Positions 1 through 10,112 of a DNA stretch of 64,000 nt are shown here, one piece after another (position 1 is the first letter of the stretch; each line of letters starts with the position of its first letter). The position numbers and the translations under genes are program-made. The notes under the pieces are model-generated. The model made no database searches. It was not told the DNA's origin and worked only from the letters and a program-made list of their open reading frames with translations. The DNA lies in the NCBI RefSeq assembly GCF_902859825.1, contig NZ_CADIKB010000019.1, forward strand, positions 55,800 to 119,799, written 5' to 3'. This DNA is from Paraburkholderia phenoliruptrix. Lineage in GTDB: Bacteria > Pseudomonadota > Gammaproteobacteria > Burkholderiales > Burkholderiaceae.

Positions 1-2
1 CG

Positions 3-1526
3 CTTGGCGGCAGTGTGGTGCTGAGCGCCTGTGGTGGAGGCGGCACGGAAGAGGCAGGCGCAACGGCTTCGAGCTCAGGGGCTCAAAAGACCAGCGCCAC
101 GGCAAAAGCGACTTCGCCAAACGGCGCGGCCATGCCGCCCGCAACGTCGCTGATCGACGGTACGGGCGCGACCTGGACGCTGTCCGGCGGCGTCGCCTAT
201 CGCAACGGTGCGAAGGCGGGCAACAACTACAACGTGGTGCTCGCGCTGTGCTTTAACGGCAACATCTACGTTGAAAACACGAGCTCGCAGTTTTACCAGT
301 GGACGGGCTCGACGTGGCAAGCCACGAGCGATCCTCGCCAGGGCACGACTTCGCCGGACGGCACCACGATGCCGTCGGCGTCCAGCATTATCGACAAGAC
401 GGGTGCCGTCTGGACGCTGACCAACGGCGTGATCTCGTGCAACGGCGCTGTGGTCGGCAACAACTACAACGTGAACCTGGTGCTCTGGTACGGCGGCAAG
501 ATCTACTGCCGCAACACGAGCGGCCAGTTCTATGCGAATGCGGAAGTCGCCGCTCAATGGTTGCCGTGCAGCGATCCGCGCACGGCCGTCGCGGCGACCG
601 CGGGCAGCTTCTTCGGCATAAACGGTCACTTCGACTACACGTACACGCCCGCGCAGATCGTCTCGATTCTGAAAGGCCTCGGCTGTACCAGCTATCGTGT
701 CGGCTGCACTGCGGACGCGAATGAACTGAACGCCGTCGTCAAACTCGCACAGGCGTTCCAGTCCGCTGGCATGACGCTGCTCGTGCTGGTGAACCTCGGC
801 TTCCGGGACAGCAACGGCAACCTGCTGGCCGGCGAATCCGCGGCTTACAACGCCTGCTATGGATCGGCCTTCACGATCGCCAATACGCTCAAACCGTACG
901 GCGTGACGTTCTATGAGTGCGGCAACGAGTTGACCCGCGACAATGCCATCATCATCGATTCGACTAACGCAGGCACGAAGGCGCTCGACTTCAACAATGC
1001 CAACTGGCCGACCATGCGCGGCGCAATGCGCGGCATGATCGACGGCGTGAAGGCGGCGCAGCCCAGCGCCAAATGCGGGATCAACTTCTGTGTCGCGGAT
1101 GTCGGCGCGTCGGACGCTCTCTGGGACGGCATGCAACCCGACGGCAGCGGCGGCCATCCGAAGGTGCGTTGGGACATCACCACATGGCACAACTACGAAG
1201 TGTATGGCGACATCTTCAACATCGGCACGGACGGCGCGGGTCCCGGCATCGACCTGCCTACGTACTGCAAGGCCCGATACGGTGTGCCGTTCTTCATCAC
1301 GGAGTGGAATACGGGCCCGGAACAAACGCAGTCGTATCGTGCGACGTACATTACGTCGCAACTGAATTCGTTCTATGCGGCGCGCAAGACGCACAACATT
1401 CAGTCCGTGATGTACTACGTGCTCGATAGCGGCAACAACACGTTCGGCATTATGACGAACGGCACGGCGCTGAACCCGCCGTACGGCGCATTCACCACGT
1501 TCACCTCGAGCCACGCCGACACCTGA
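3..1526 (+). CDS. Secreted lipoprotein, clan GH-A glycoside hydrolase-like, 5'-truncated by window edge
   Basis: The frame is open to the left edge and already shows a lipobox (Leu-Ser-Ala-Cys) followed by a Gly-rich linker, so the start and most of the signal peptide lie upstream of the window. Two tandem modules of about 75 residues follow (roughly residues 33-107 and 112-188 counted from the GTG at 15). Each has a Ser-Pro-x-Gly opening, an Ile-Asp-x-Thr-Gly-Ala-x-Trp-Thr-Leu core and a Gly-Asn-Asn-Tyr-Asn-Val strand. The C-terminal part looks like a TIM-barrel hydrolase: Glu305 in a GNEL motif fits the acid/base and Glu430 in ITEWNTG fits the nucleophile. Substrate is unknown; because of the EPS locus downstream, a polysaccharide is likely. 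It is not clearly paralogous to the other two hydrolases here. Fold assignment is moderately sure, specificity is not known. Confidence 0.75.
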   Translation, partial: LGGSVVLSACGGGGTEEAGATASSSGAQKTSATAKATSPNGAAMPPATSLIDGTGATWTLSGGVAYRNGAKAGNNYNVVLALCFNGNIYVENTSSQFYQWTGSTWQATSDPRQGTTSPDGTTMPSASSIIDKTGAVWTLTNGVISCNGAVVGNNYNVNLVLWYGGKIYCRNTSGQFYANAEVAAQWLPCSDPRTAVAATAGSFFGINGHFDYTYTPAQIVSILKGLGCTSYRVGCTADANELNAVVKLAQAFQSAGMTLLVLVNLGFRDSNGNLLAGESAAYNACYGSAFTIANTLKPYGVTFYECGNELTRDNAIIIDSTNAGTKALDFNNANWPTMRGAMRGMIDGVKAAQPSAKCGINFCVADVGASDALWDGMQPDGSGGHPKVRWDITTWHNYEVYGDIFNIGTDGAGPGIDLPTYCKARYGVPFFITEWNTGPEQTQSYRATYITSQLNSFYAARKTHNIQSVMYYVLDSGNNTFGIMTNGTALNPPYGAFTTFTSSHADT

Positions 1527-1558
1527 TCCGGCGCGTGCCCGGATGTGACTTGAGAACC

Positions 1559-1595
1559 GGCCTCCCGCTGCGTGCAAGCGGGAGGCCATTTTTTT
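1559..1595. terminator. Rho-independent terminator after the lipoprotein gene
   Basis: A perfect 11-bp stem (1559-1569 with 1577-1587) and a 7-nt loop are followed by A and seven T on the plus strand. It lies 32 bp past the stop of the upstream gene and just before the convergent MocR gene end. Confidence 0.92.
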
Positions 1596-1617
1596 CGCCG
1601 GCAATACCGAAAGCGCG

Positions 1618-3144
1618 CTATTTCCGCCGCGGCTTCGCGCCCCGATGTATAGCATTCCTGATCACCTCTGTGAGACGCCGCGCCGCCCCTTCCATCTGCG
1701 CACGACTGAACCCGCCGAATCCCAGCACGAGGCCGGGCCGGCCGTTGCCTTGCGAGAACATCGGCGACACGGCACGCACCGCGACCCCCGCTCGCGCTGC
1801 CAGCGTGGCCACCTCTCTATCGTCGAGCGCGCGAGCAAGCCAAAGCACGAGGTGCATGCCCTGGTCGCCGGGCTGGACCCATGCGATTTCCGAAGGCAGC
1901 AGTTCGCCGAGCGTCTCGATCAGATGCGCGCGATGCTCCGCATACACGTTGCGAACCCGCCTGATGTGCCGCTCCAGATGTCCCTGCGCCATGAATGCGG
2001 CGAGCACGTGCTGATCCGCGTTCGGCGGATGCCGGTCCATCAAGACCCGCGCGCCGCAAAACGCGTCGGCGAGATCGCCGGGCGCGATCACGTACCCGAG
2101 GCGCAGCGAAGGAAACAGAATCTTGCTGAACGTACCGAGGTAAATCACGCGCTCGGGGTCCGAACTCTGCAGCGCCGGAAACGGATAACCTTCGTAGCGG
2201 AATTCGCTGTCGTAGTCGTCTTCGACAACCCATGCATTGTTGGTCCGCGCCCAACCCAGCAACGCGCTGCGTCTCGCCATGCTGAGCGGCATGCCGAGCG
2301 GATACTGATGCGACGGCGTGACAAACACGGCCTTTGCATGCGGCGCGAGGCGCACGCCTGCGGCGACGTCGAGGCCCTCCTCGTCCACCGGTACACGGAT
2401 CATGGCGCTGCCCCGCCCGTTGTTTTCGAGGATAGCCGTCAGGCCGCGATAGGCGGGGTCTTCGACCCACGCCTCATCGTTCGCGCCGAGCAGCACCTGG
2501 CTCGCGAGATATAAGCCCTGCTGCGTGCCGCTCGTAATGGTCACCTGCCCCGCGTCGCACTGCACCGAGCGCGACTTGCGCACGTACGCCGCAATCGCCT
2601 CGCGCAACGGCAACGCGCCCTTTGGGTCTTCGTAACCAGCGGGCGCTGCAGCGCCTCGTGCCCGTATGCGGTTGCCTAGCCGGCGCCAGATGTCGGCGGG
2701 CGCCGTCAGGCCGACCGGCACCGAAATAGCGAACGGTACCGGCGGCAACGGACTGAATTCGCGCGCGATCCGCGCAAAGCGCGCGGCTGGTTCAGGCAGA
2801 CTGCTTTGCGGGAGCCGGCGGCGACCGCCCGCGCCGGTCGGCTTGCGAACGCGCCTCGTTGGCGCGGCAACAGATAAAGTCGAGGCAACCCGTGTCGCGG
2901 CACCGCGCTGCGATTCCAGAAAGCCCTCGGCGATCAGTTGCTCATAAGCCTCCACCACGGTGCCGCGCGCAAGCTTGAGGGACGCGGCAAGAAGTCGCGT
3001 CGACGGTAAGGGCTCAGCTGGCGCGAGCGCGCCGCCACGCACCGCCTCTCTAAGTAATGCCGCCAACTGGGCCGACAGGTTTCCAGCTCCACGGTCGAGC
3101 GCACCCAACGCCGGAATGTCTACTACACGCGCGGTTCGCGGCAT
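1618..3144 (-). CDS. MocR/PdxR-type transcriptional regulator (GntR wHTH + aminotransferase-like domain)
   Basis: The 508-residue protein has the MocR layout. An N-terminal GntR winged helix (about residues 20-90; PLPSTRLLAASLKLARGTVV is the recognition region) precedes a fold-type I aminotransferase domain (about 130-500). A candidate PLP lysine lies in the FSKILFPSLRLGYV motif, and SGTQQGL and EDDYDSEFRY are typical of the family. Such proteins bind PLP or an amino-acid adduct and often control a divergent gene, here the PaiB-like gene at 3235. No Shine-Dalgarno sequence precedes the ATG at 3144, so a leaderless or very short leader is possible. The effector cannot be read from the sequence. 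Confidence 0.9.
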   Translation of the reverse strand: MPRTARVVDIPALGALDRGAGNLSAQLAALLREAVRGGALAPAEPLPSTRLLAASLKLARGTVVEAYEQLIAEGFLESQRGAATRVASTLSVAAPTRRVRKPTGAGGRRRLPQSSLPEPAARFARIAREFSPLPPVPFAISVPVGLTAPADIWRRLGNRIRARGAAAPAGYEDPKGALPLREAIAAYVRKSRSVQCDAGQVTITSGTQQGLYLASQVLLGANDEAWVEDPAYRGLTAILENNGRGSAMIRVPVDEEGLDVAAGVRLAPHAKAVFVTPSHQYPLGMPLSMARRSALLGWARTNNAWVVEDDYDSEFRYEGYPFPALQSSDPERVIYLGTFSKILFPSLRLGYVIAPGDLADAFCGARVLMDRHPPNADQHVLAAFMAQGHLERHIRRVRNVYAEHRAHLIETLGELLPSEIAWVQPGDQGMHLVLWLARALDDREVATLAARAGVAVRAVSPMFSQGNGRPGLVLGFGGFSRAQMEGAARRLTEVIRNAIHRGAKPRRK

Positions 3145-3148
3145 GATT

Positions 3149-3194
3149 CTGGTTTAGTAAAATTGATCCAAACTGGCTCTGTAGAATAAACCAG
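3149..3194. promoter_or_regulatory. Candidate MocR operator in the mocR/paiB divergent region
   Basis: CTGGTTTA (3149-3156) and its exact reverse complement TAAACCAG (3187-3194) flank a partial palindrome CCAAACTGG (3168-3176). The array lies directly between the divergent starts. MocR regulators usually bind paired half sites in such positions; assignment to this regulator is inference. Confidence 0.45.
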
Positions 3195-3234
3195 TTTCGG
3201 CGCACACTGCATGCAGGAACTCAACGGAGCACCC

Positions 3235-3867
3235 ATGTACGTACCGCCCGATTTCAACGAAGCGCGCAAAGACGTCCTGCACACGCTTATCAGGCAGAAT
3301 CCGTTCGGCACGCTGATTACCCATGGCGCGAACGGCCTGGACGCGAATCACATTCCGTTTGACCTCGCGCCGAACGAAGGCACGTTCGGCGTTCTACACG
3401 CACATGTGGCGAGGAATAATGCTGTTTGGCAGGCAGTAGCCCATGGCGATGATGTGCTCGTCGTCTTCCATGCGGGCGATGCGTATATTTCGCCGACGTG
3501 GTATCCGAGCAAGCACGAAACGCATAGGCAGGTACCCACATGGAACTACGTCGTGGTGCACGCGCATGGGCGCATCACGATTCGCGACGACGAGAAGTAT
3601 GTACGCGGCGTGGTCGCGCGCCTCACGCGCACCCATGAAGCGGATCAGCCGCAGCCGTGGAAAATGGGAGATGCGCCGGCCGACTACATCGACACCATGC
3701 TCAAAGCGATTGTCGGTGTGGAGATCGAAATTACCCGGCTCGTCGGCAAGAGCAAGCTCGGCCAGAACAAGGACGCGCGCGACATTGAGGGCGCAGGGCA
3801 AGCGCTGAAAGCACGCGAGAACCCGATCGGCGATCGGATGCTCGCGTGCGCGGCACAGAAGCGGTAA
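3235..3867 (+). CDS. PaiB-like FMN-binding protein
   Basis: The 210-residue protein starts MYVPPDFNEA, the usual PaiB opening, and keeps family features: a GTLITHG strand near residue 25, FHAGDAYISPTWYP near residue 80 and VPTWNYVVVHAHG near residue 100. The ATG at 3235 is preferred over the in-frame ATG at 3211 because CGGAGC lies 8 nt upstream and homologues begin there. The family has an FMN-binding split-barrel fold. PaiB was named as a negative regulator of sporulation and protease genes in Bacillus, but in proteobacteria its role is mostly undefined and may be enzymatic. It is divergent from the MocR gene, its probable regulator. Confidence 0.88.
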   Translation: MYVPPDFNEARKDVLHTLIRQNPFGTLITHGANGLDANHIPFDLAPNEGTFGVLHAHVARNNAVWQAVAHGDDVLVVFHAGDAYISPTWYPSKHETHRQVPTWNYVVVHAHGRITIRDDEKYVRGVVARLTRTHEADQPQPWKMGDAPADYIDTMLKAIVGVEIEITRLVGKSKLGQNKDARDIEGAGQALKARENPIGDRMLACAAQKR

Positions 3868-3879
3868 AACAGCCTGAAC

Positions 3880-3915
3880 GGTACCCTGCGGCGCCGGGTC
3901 GCGCAGCAGGGTACC
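3880..3915. terminator. Inverted repeat between convergent genes, possible bidirectional terminator
   Basis: GGTACCCTGC (3880-3889) and its exact complement (3906-3915) flank a 16-nt loop, between the stops of the PaiB-like gene and the convergent hydrolase gene. There is no T tract on either side, so intrinsic termination is uncertain. Confidence 0.35.
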
Positions 3916-3933
3916 GAAGGCTTGGCCGAAGCG

Positions 3934-6210
<2,277 letters not shown>

Positions 6211-7201
6211 TGTCCCTGTCTTTGCGAAGAAAAGTTATCCCCGAGAATGAAGCGGCATCGGCTAGGCCCTGCCGCCTTTGTGTTGTCGGATTAAAAAAAA
6301 GAAAAAGTGCGCCCCCGGACGCAGCGAGGTCCGTCTTGAGATGTCAAACGCAGGGCGAGCGAAGACCAGCGCGACTATGTCGAGGCGCTCGTTTCCAGGC
6401 AGAACTGCGAGAACCGTCTGTCTTTCGTTATGCTTCCACCAATTAGGACGACTAACTGCATAGGAAAGCCCGTCGTCTTTCCGTCATCGTTCAATGGTCT
6501 TGGCTGGACATGCTTCTGTCACGCGCGATGCAGACCGGCGACAGATATCAAGCGAGGGGCAAAAAAGAGCACCGACCTGCCGGCTGGCGTCGTTCTTACC
6601 CGAACCGCGCGGCGCCGCGAAGGCGCCCATATGGAAATCTTGCTGAAGCTCACTGCAACCGCCACGCCATAGGTATTACTTACTCGGCGTGCTGGCGGGA
6701 GAATTATAAACGTTTCATAAGTGCAACGAAGCAGTGGTCTGGGGCGATAAGTAGCGATCGCGACCGTACTCTCGTTGATGAGGCTGCACTTTCCCAAATG
6801 CGCGGCTGCCGGAAACACCTGCCTCGCGATCGCGGCGAAAACGTAAGGCCTGTATTCGTCGGCGGATAAGCCAATTAGGGCCGCCCATAGCGTCTCACGC
6901 ACGCAAGATTCCGCCATGCTGCGCGCACGATTGCAGTGCGCGACGCTTCGTTCGCCCGGAGAATGCCAGTCGCGCCACGTCCAGAAACGTGCCGACTTAC
7001 AATGACGTGGCCTGATTGGCCTGCATGATGGCGTTTTCCCGCGTTATAGAACGCACTGACCTTGTGCGCGGCAGTGGTAGTCTGACGAGAGCAGCCTTTG
7101 CGGCAGCGAGCCGCCGTTTTCGGCGAGATCGAAGCAACCGGAATGCGCCGCAAAGCATAATTGCCGTCGAACGGCTCAACATCGCTGCGGGAGCGACTGC
7201 G
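6211..7201. other. Intergenic interval of 991 bp, no supported gene
   Basis: The interval separates two diverging genes (hydrolase minus, small secreted protein plus). Short frames exist but have no homology I recognise and no consistent codon bias. It has lower GC than its surroundings and an A-rich run at 6294-6306. At 6704-6720 there is an AT-rich near-palindrome centred on AAACGTTT (TTAT at one end, ATAA at the other), which could be a promoter or operator. I see no RNA gene or mobile element here. Confidence 0.5.
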
Positions 7202-7840
7202 ATGGGATACAAAACCTATACCCTGATGACCTTGCTGGCGGTAAGCAACGCGGCCCTCGCGTGGCAACCGCTGATCTATCCAATCCGAAGTCAAAGCGCG
7301 TATCAACGCAGCGTCGACAGTGCGATGTGTTACGCGACCGCGAACAAACAAACCAAAGTCAACATCGCACACGAGCGGCAAACGCCGCCGCCCACACCCG
7401 CTGGGACGAAAACGTCGTCGACCGGCGCGCCGTCCCGCCCTCCGTTGCCGCCGAGCAGTTTCTCCGCGACGCCGCCAGGCCCCGCCCTTCCGGACGGCAT
7501 GGCGCCCAACGCGCCCGGCTCCGCGTCTGCCCCGAGAGCCGGCAACGCCGCCGCGAGCCACGCAGCCTCGGCAACACCTGCAACACCGGCGAGCGAAACG
7601 CCGACCGCCACCGCAAATGCGGGACATGCAGCGTCGGCGAGTGCCCCCGCCTCCGCAGCAATCGCGGAGAAAGGCGCCTCGGAGCCCGTTACGGCAGCCA
7701 ATGCAGCCAGCGCGGCAGGCGCGTCGCAACCCGGCACCGCCGCATTGCCGCCGCTGCCTGCGCCTGAACCACCCATGACACGCTACTGGGCCGCGTACGG
7801 CGCCTGTATGCAGGCGCGCGGCTACGTCGTCGCACAGTAA
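7202..7840 (+). CDS. Small secreted Ala/Pro-rich protein related to YMGG-like glycine-zipper proteins
   Basis: The 212-residue protein starts at the ATG with GGGAG 9 nt upstream; the longer frame from 7016 has no such site. A short signal peptide (MGYKTYTLMTLLAVSNAALA) precedes QPLIYPIRSQSAYQRSVDSA, which resembles the QPIVYPAKGQS opening I know from YMGG-like proteins. The end, AAYGACMQARGYVV, matches their usual C-terminus. Between them, where the glycine zipper would be, there is only an Ala/Pro/Ser/Thr-rich stretch of about 135 residues. Predicted periplasmic or envelope protein; function unknown. The next gene, 88 bp downstream on the same strand, is also Ala-rich and uncharacterised. 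Confidence 0.7.
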   Translation: MGYKTYTLMTLLAVSNAALAWQPLIYPIRSQSAYQRSVDSAMCYATANKQTKVNIAHERQTPPPTPAGTKTSSTGAPSRPPLPPSSFSATPPGPALPDGMAPNAPGSASAPRAGNAAASHAASATPATPASETPTATANAGHAASASAPASAAIAEKGASEPVTAANAASAAGASQPGTAALPPLPAPEPPMTRYWAAYGACMQARGYVVAQ

Positions 7841-7854
7841 GCGGCCGCGGTAAA

Positions 7855-7906
7855 CGCGGCTTGCGGCAAGCCGCGCGCCGTCTGCCGCGAGGGAGACGGC
7901 GCGCGG
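7855..7906 (+). terminator. Two overlapping strong hairpins between co-oriented genes
   Basis: A 10-bp palindrome with a 1-nt centre (7855-7864 with 7866-7875) overlaps a perfect 13-bp stem (7871-7883 with 7894-7906, 10-nt loop). The two cannot form fully together. There is no T tract, so this may be a processing or attenuation structure rather than a classical terminator. Confidence 0.4.
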
Positions 7907-7928
7907 TACCCAATGGGGAAATAGCGAC

Positions 7929-9017
7929 ATGAATACAGACCAGGCCAATATTTCGGATTGCGAATCGTGTGGAGCGCCGCTCACCGACCCCGCAATGCCC
8001 TGTCCTTCGTGTCGCGCGCGACGCGTCCCTTCTTATGGAGCGATGGTGCCCACGCTGACCGTACGGCTCAACGACAGCCGTGCAGTCACGACACACCGGG
8101 TGCCAGCTCGCAGAGTGTGGAACCCATCGCATGCGCTCACCAATCCCTACGCGTCCACGGAAGCGCCCGTGGTCGTGCAGAGCGCATACCAACGGCTGCG
8201 CGAGCCCGTTGCATTTGCCGCGTCCGCGCTCGTCGTAGCGTCAGCGGTCTATGTGGGCTTCATACACCACGGCGACAGCGAGCTGGAAGGCGAACCGGTC
8301 GCCGTCTCGGGTGCGATCAGGCAGCAGCACGTCGCGCCGCCTGTGGCGGCCGTCGAACGTGCCCCGGCTATGGCTTCCGTGCAGTCCGCAGCCGTTGCGC
8401 CCGCCCCGCGCGCCGAGACGGCATCGACGCCGCCGACAGCATTGGCCGCGGCACAGCCGCCGATAGCCGCCGCATTGCCCCCAACCTCCGCATCGCGCTT
8501 GCCCGCGCGTCGCGCTGCGCCCGCTGTTTCGGCTGTGTCGTCCGCAGTGCCCATTGCCTCCGGTGTCGCGATCGCGTCGGCACAAGCAAAGCGCAACCCG
8601 GGTGCAATGCCGCTGCTCACCGCCGAAGAGAAAGCGCGCGTGGATCTGTCACGGCACCTACGCGCCGCGCGCGCGAGTCTTCAGAACAACAACTTGTCCG
8701 CAACAAAGGTGCGGATTGCAGCAGCCATGTCCGTGCAACCTCAAAGCCGGGAAGCGCAAAGCTTGCGTGCGGCCGTCACCACGCGCGAGCAGCAGCGCGA
8801 CGCACTGCTGAACCTGGCACGAGGCTGTAACACCATCGCACGTTGGGATTGCGTGTCGCGCAACGCGGGCAGCGCACTCGAGATCGATTCGAGCAGCCGG
8901 GAAGCGCGTCGGCTCGTCACGTTGGCGATGCAGGAGACGGCGCTCGCCACCGTGCAAACTGCGGCGCCCGAGCCAGAACCCGCGCCGGATACGCGCGACG
9001 TCAACGCGCACCACTGA
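7929..9017 (+). CDS. Zinc-ribbon, single-pass membrane protein with TPR-like C-terminus
   Basis: The 362-residue protein has GGGGA about 10 nt before the ATG. Cys11-x2-Cys14 and Cys25-x2-Cys28 form a compact zinc ribbon at the N-terminus. A single hydrophobic segment lies near residues 94-116 (VAFAASALVVASAVYVGFIH). An Ala/Pro-rich spacer (about 135-225) leads into a helical, TPR-like C-terminal region (about 233-345; AEEKARVDLSRHLRAARASL and following). The topology suggests a cytoplasmic ribbon and a periplasmic helical domain. I do not recognise a named family. It ends 18 bp from the convergent glycosyltransferase gene. It may serve EPS assembly or envelope sensing, but nothing in the sequence proves this. 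Confidence 0.75.
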   Translation: MNTDQANISDCESCGAPLTDPAMPCPSCRARRVPSYGAMVPTLTVRLNDSRAVTTHRVPARRVWNPSHALTNPYASTEAPVVVQSAYQRLREPVAFAASALVVASAVYVGFIHHGDSELEGEPVAVSGAIRQQHVAPPVAAVERAPAMASVQSAAVAPAPRAETASTPPTALAAAQPPIAAALPPTSASRLPARRAAPAVSAVSSAVPIASGVAIASAQAKRNPGAMPLLTAEEKARVDLSRHLRAARASLQNNNLSATKVRIAAAMSVQPQSREAQSLRAAVTTREQQRDALLNLARGCNTIARWDCVSRNAGSALEIDSSSREARRLVTLAMQETALATVQTAAPEPEPAPDTRDVNAHH

Positions 9018-9035
9018 ACTCGCGAGGCCGCGCGC

Positions 9036-10112
9036 TTAACGCGGCGACACGGCGGGGCAGATCTGTCGTGCAATCGCGCGATATCGCTCGGCCGTGTCTC
9101 TTAGCGTCAGCCCGGCAAGCGATCTTTGCACGCGCTCCTGACCTAGCGCTGTAACAATGGCCTCGGCATAGCAGCGGATGTTGTCGGTATCGACGAGCTG
9201 CACGCCCGGAAAGCCATTGGCGAATGCAAACGCAGGTATCCGGCTCGCGACGATCGGCAAGCCTGAGGCCAAGGCCTCCAGAAACGCCACGCTGTGCCCT
9301 TCGGAGCGCGACGGCATCACGAATACGCTCGATTCGGAAAGCACCGTGGCCACGTCGCTGCGCGGGCCAGCGACCGCGACGCGCTCCGCGATGCCCAGTT
9401 CCGTTGCGAGCGCAACGACCGCGCGCTGATAATCGGGGTCCTCGACTACGCCGTACAACGTCAGTTTCGCGTTCTCGACCTGCTTGAGCACCTCGCTGAA
9501 TGCGCGCACCGTGAGCAGCTGATTTTTCACCGACGCATATCGGCCAATCTGCACAATGTGCGGCACAGTGCTCTCGCGCTGTCCGCCGTCCGTGAATGTG
9601 AAGCGCGCGAGATCGACGCCATTCGGCACGACTGTCATGGACGGATGCACGCCGATTGCCTGGATATAGTCCCTCACGCCTTGCTGCGATACGCCGATGA
9701 CCACGCGTGCACGCCCCGACAGCAGATGTTCGACGCGCCTGAACAGCGGGCGCTCGAAATCGTTGGTCGCGGAATGCATCACATAGACAACCGGCGCGCC
9801 GAGCGGCAACGAGCGCGCGTAGAACGACGGAATCGTGGCGTGCGCGAAGATGATATCTGGGCGAAAACGCCGCACGGCGACGAACAGATTCCACAGCTTG
9901 CCGGGCGCGTGGTGCCGCTTTTGCGGAAACCAGCACTGCACGCCGTGCGCTTCTAATTCGTCGGCCAGCGCCGCGAAATCAGCGTGCGCCGGCAACAGCG
10001 ATGCCACGCACACAGCCATTCCTTCAGCGCACTGATCGAGCGCGAGATCTTTCGCGAGCACTTCAGCGCCGGACAAACGCGGCGCCAGTACGAGATGGAA
10101 GACACGCATCAT
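9036..10112 (-). CDS. GT4-type glycosyltransferase
   Basis: The 358-residue protein has the GT-B fold of family 4 transferases. The N-terminal half holds APRLSGAEVLAKDLA and GVSQQGV. The C-terminal half holds IVQIGRY, then PSRSEGHSVAFLEALASGLP, the E-x7-E motif that contacts the nucleotide sugar. It should add one sugar to the lipid-linked EPS repeat at the cytoplasmic membrane face; donor and acceptor are unknown. The start is an ATGATG that overlaps the TGA of the Wzx gene (10109-10111), so the two are translationally coupled. It is a close paralogue of the transferase at 38796-39881. Confidence 0.92.
   Translation of the reverse strand: MMRVFHLVLAPRLSGAEVLAKDLALDQCAEGMAVCVASLLPAHADFAALADELEAHGVQCWFPQKRHHAPGKLWNLFVAVRRFRPDIIFAHATIPSFYARSLPLGAPVVYVMHSATNDFERPLFRRVEHLLSGRARVVIGVSQQGVRDYIQAIGVHPSMTVVPNGVDLARFTFTDGGQRESTVPHIVQIGRYASVKNQLLTVRAFSEVLKQVENAKLTLYGVVEDPDYQRAVVALATELGIAERVAVAGPRSDVATVLSESSVFVMPSRSEGHSVAFLEALASGLPIVASRIPAFAFANGFPGVQLVDTDNIRCYAEAIVTALGQERVQRSLAGLTLRDTAERYRAIARQICPAVSPR

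Noticed and set aside
75..1655. Long minus-strand open frame across the lipoprotein gene
   Set aside because: It is a shadow of the GC-biased plus-strand gene: Arg/Ala/Val-rich, no recognised motif, no ribosome-binding site.
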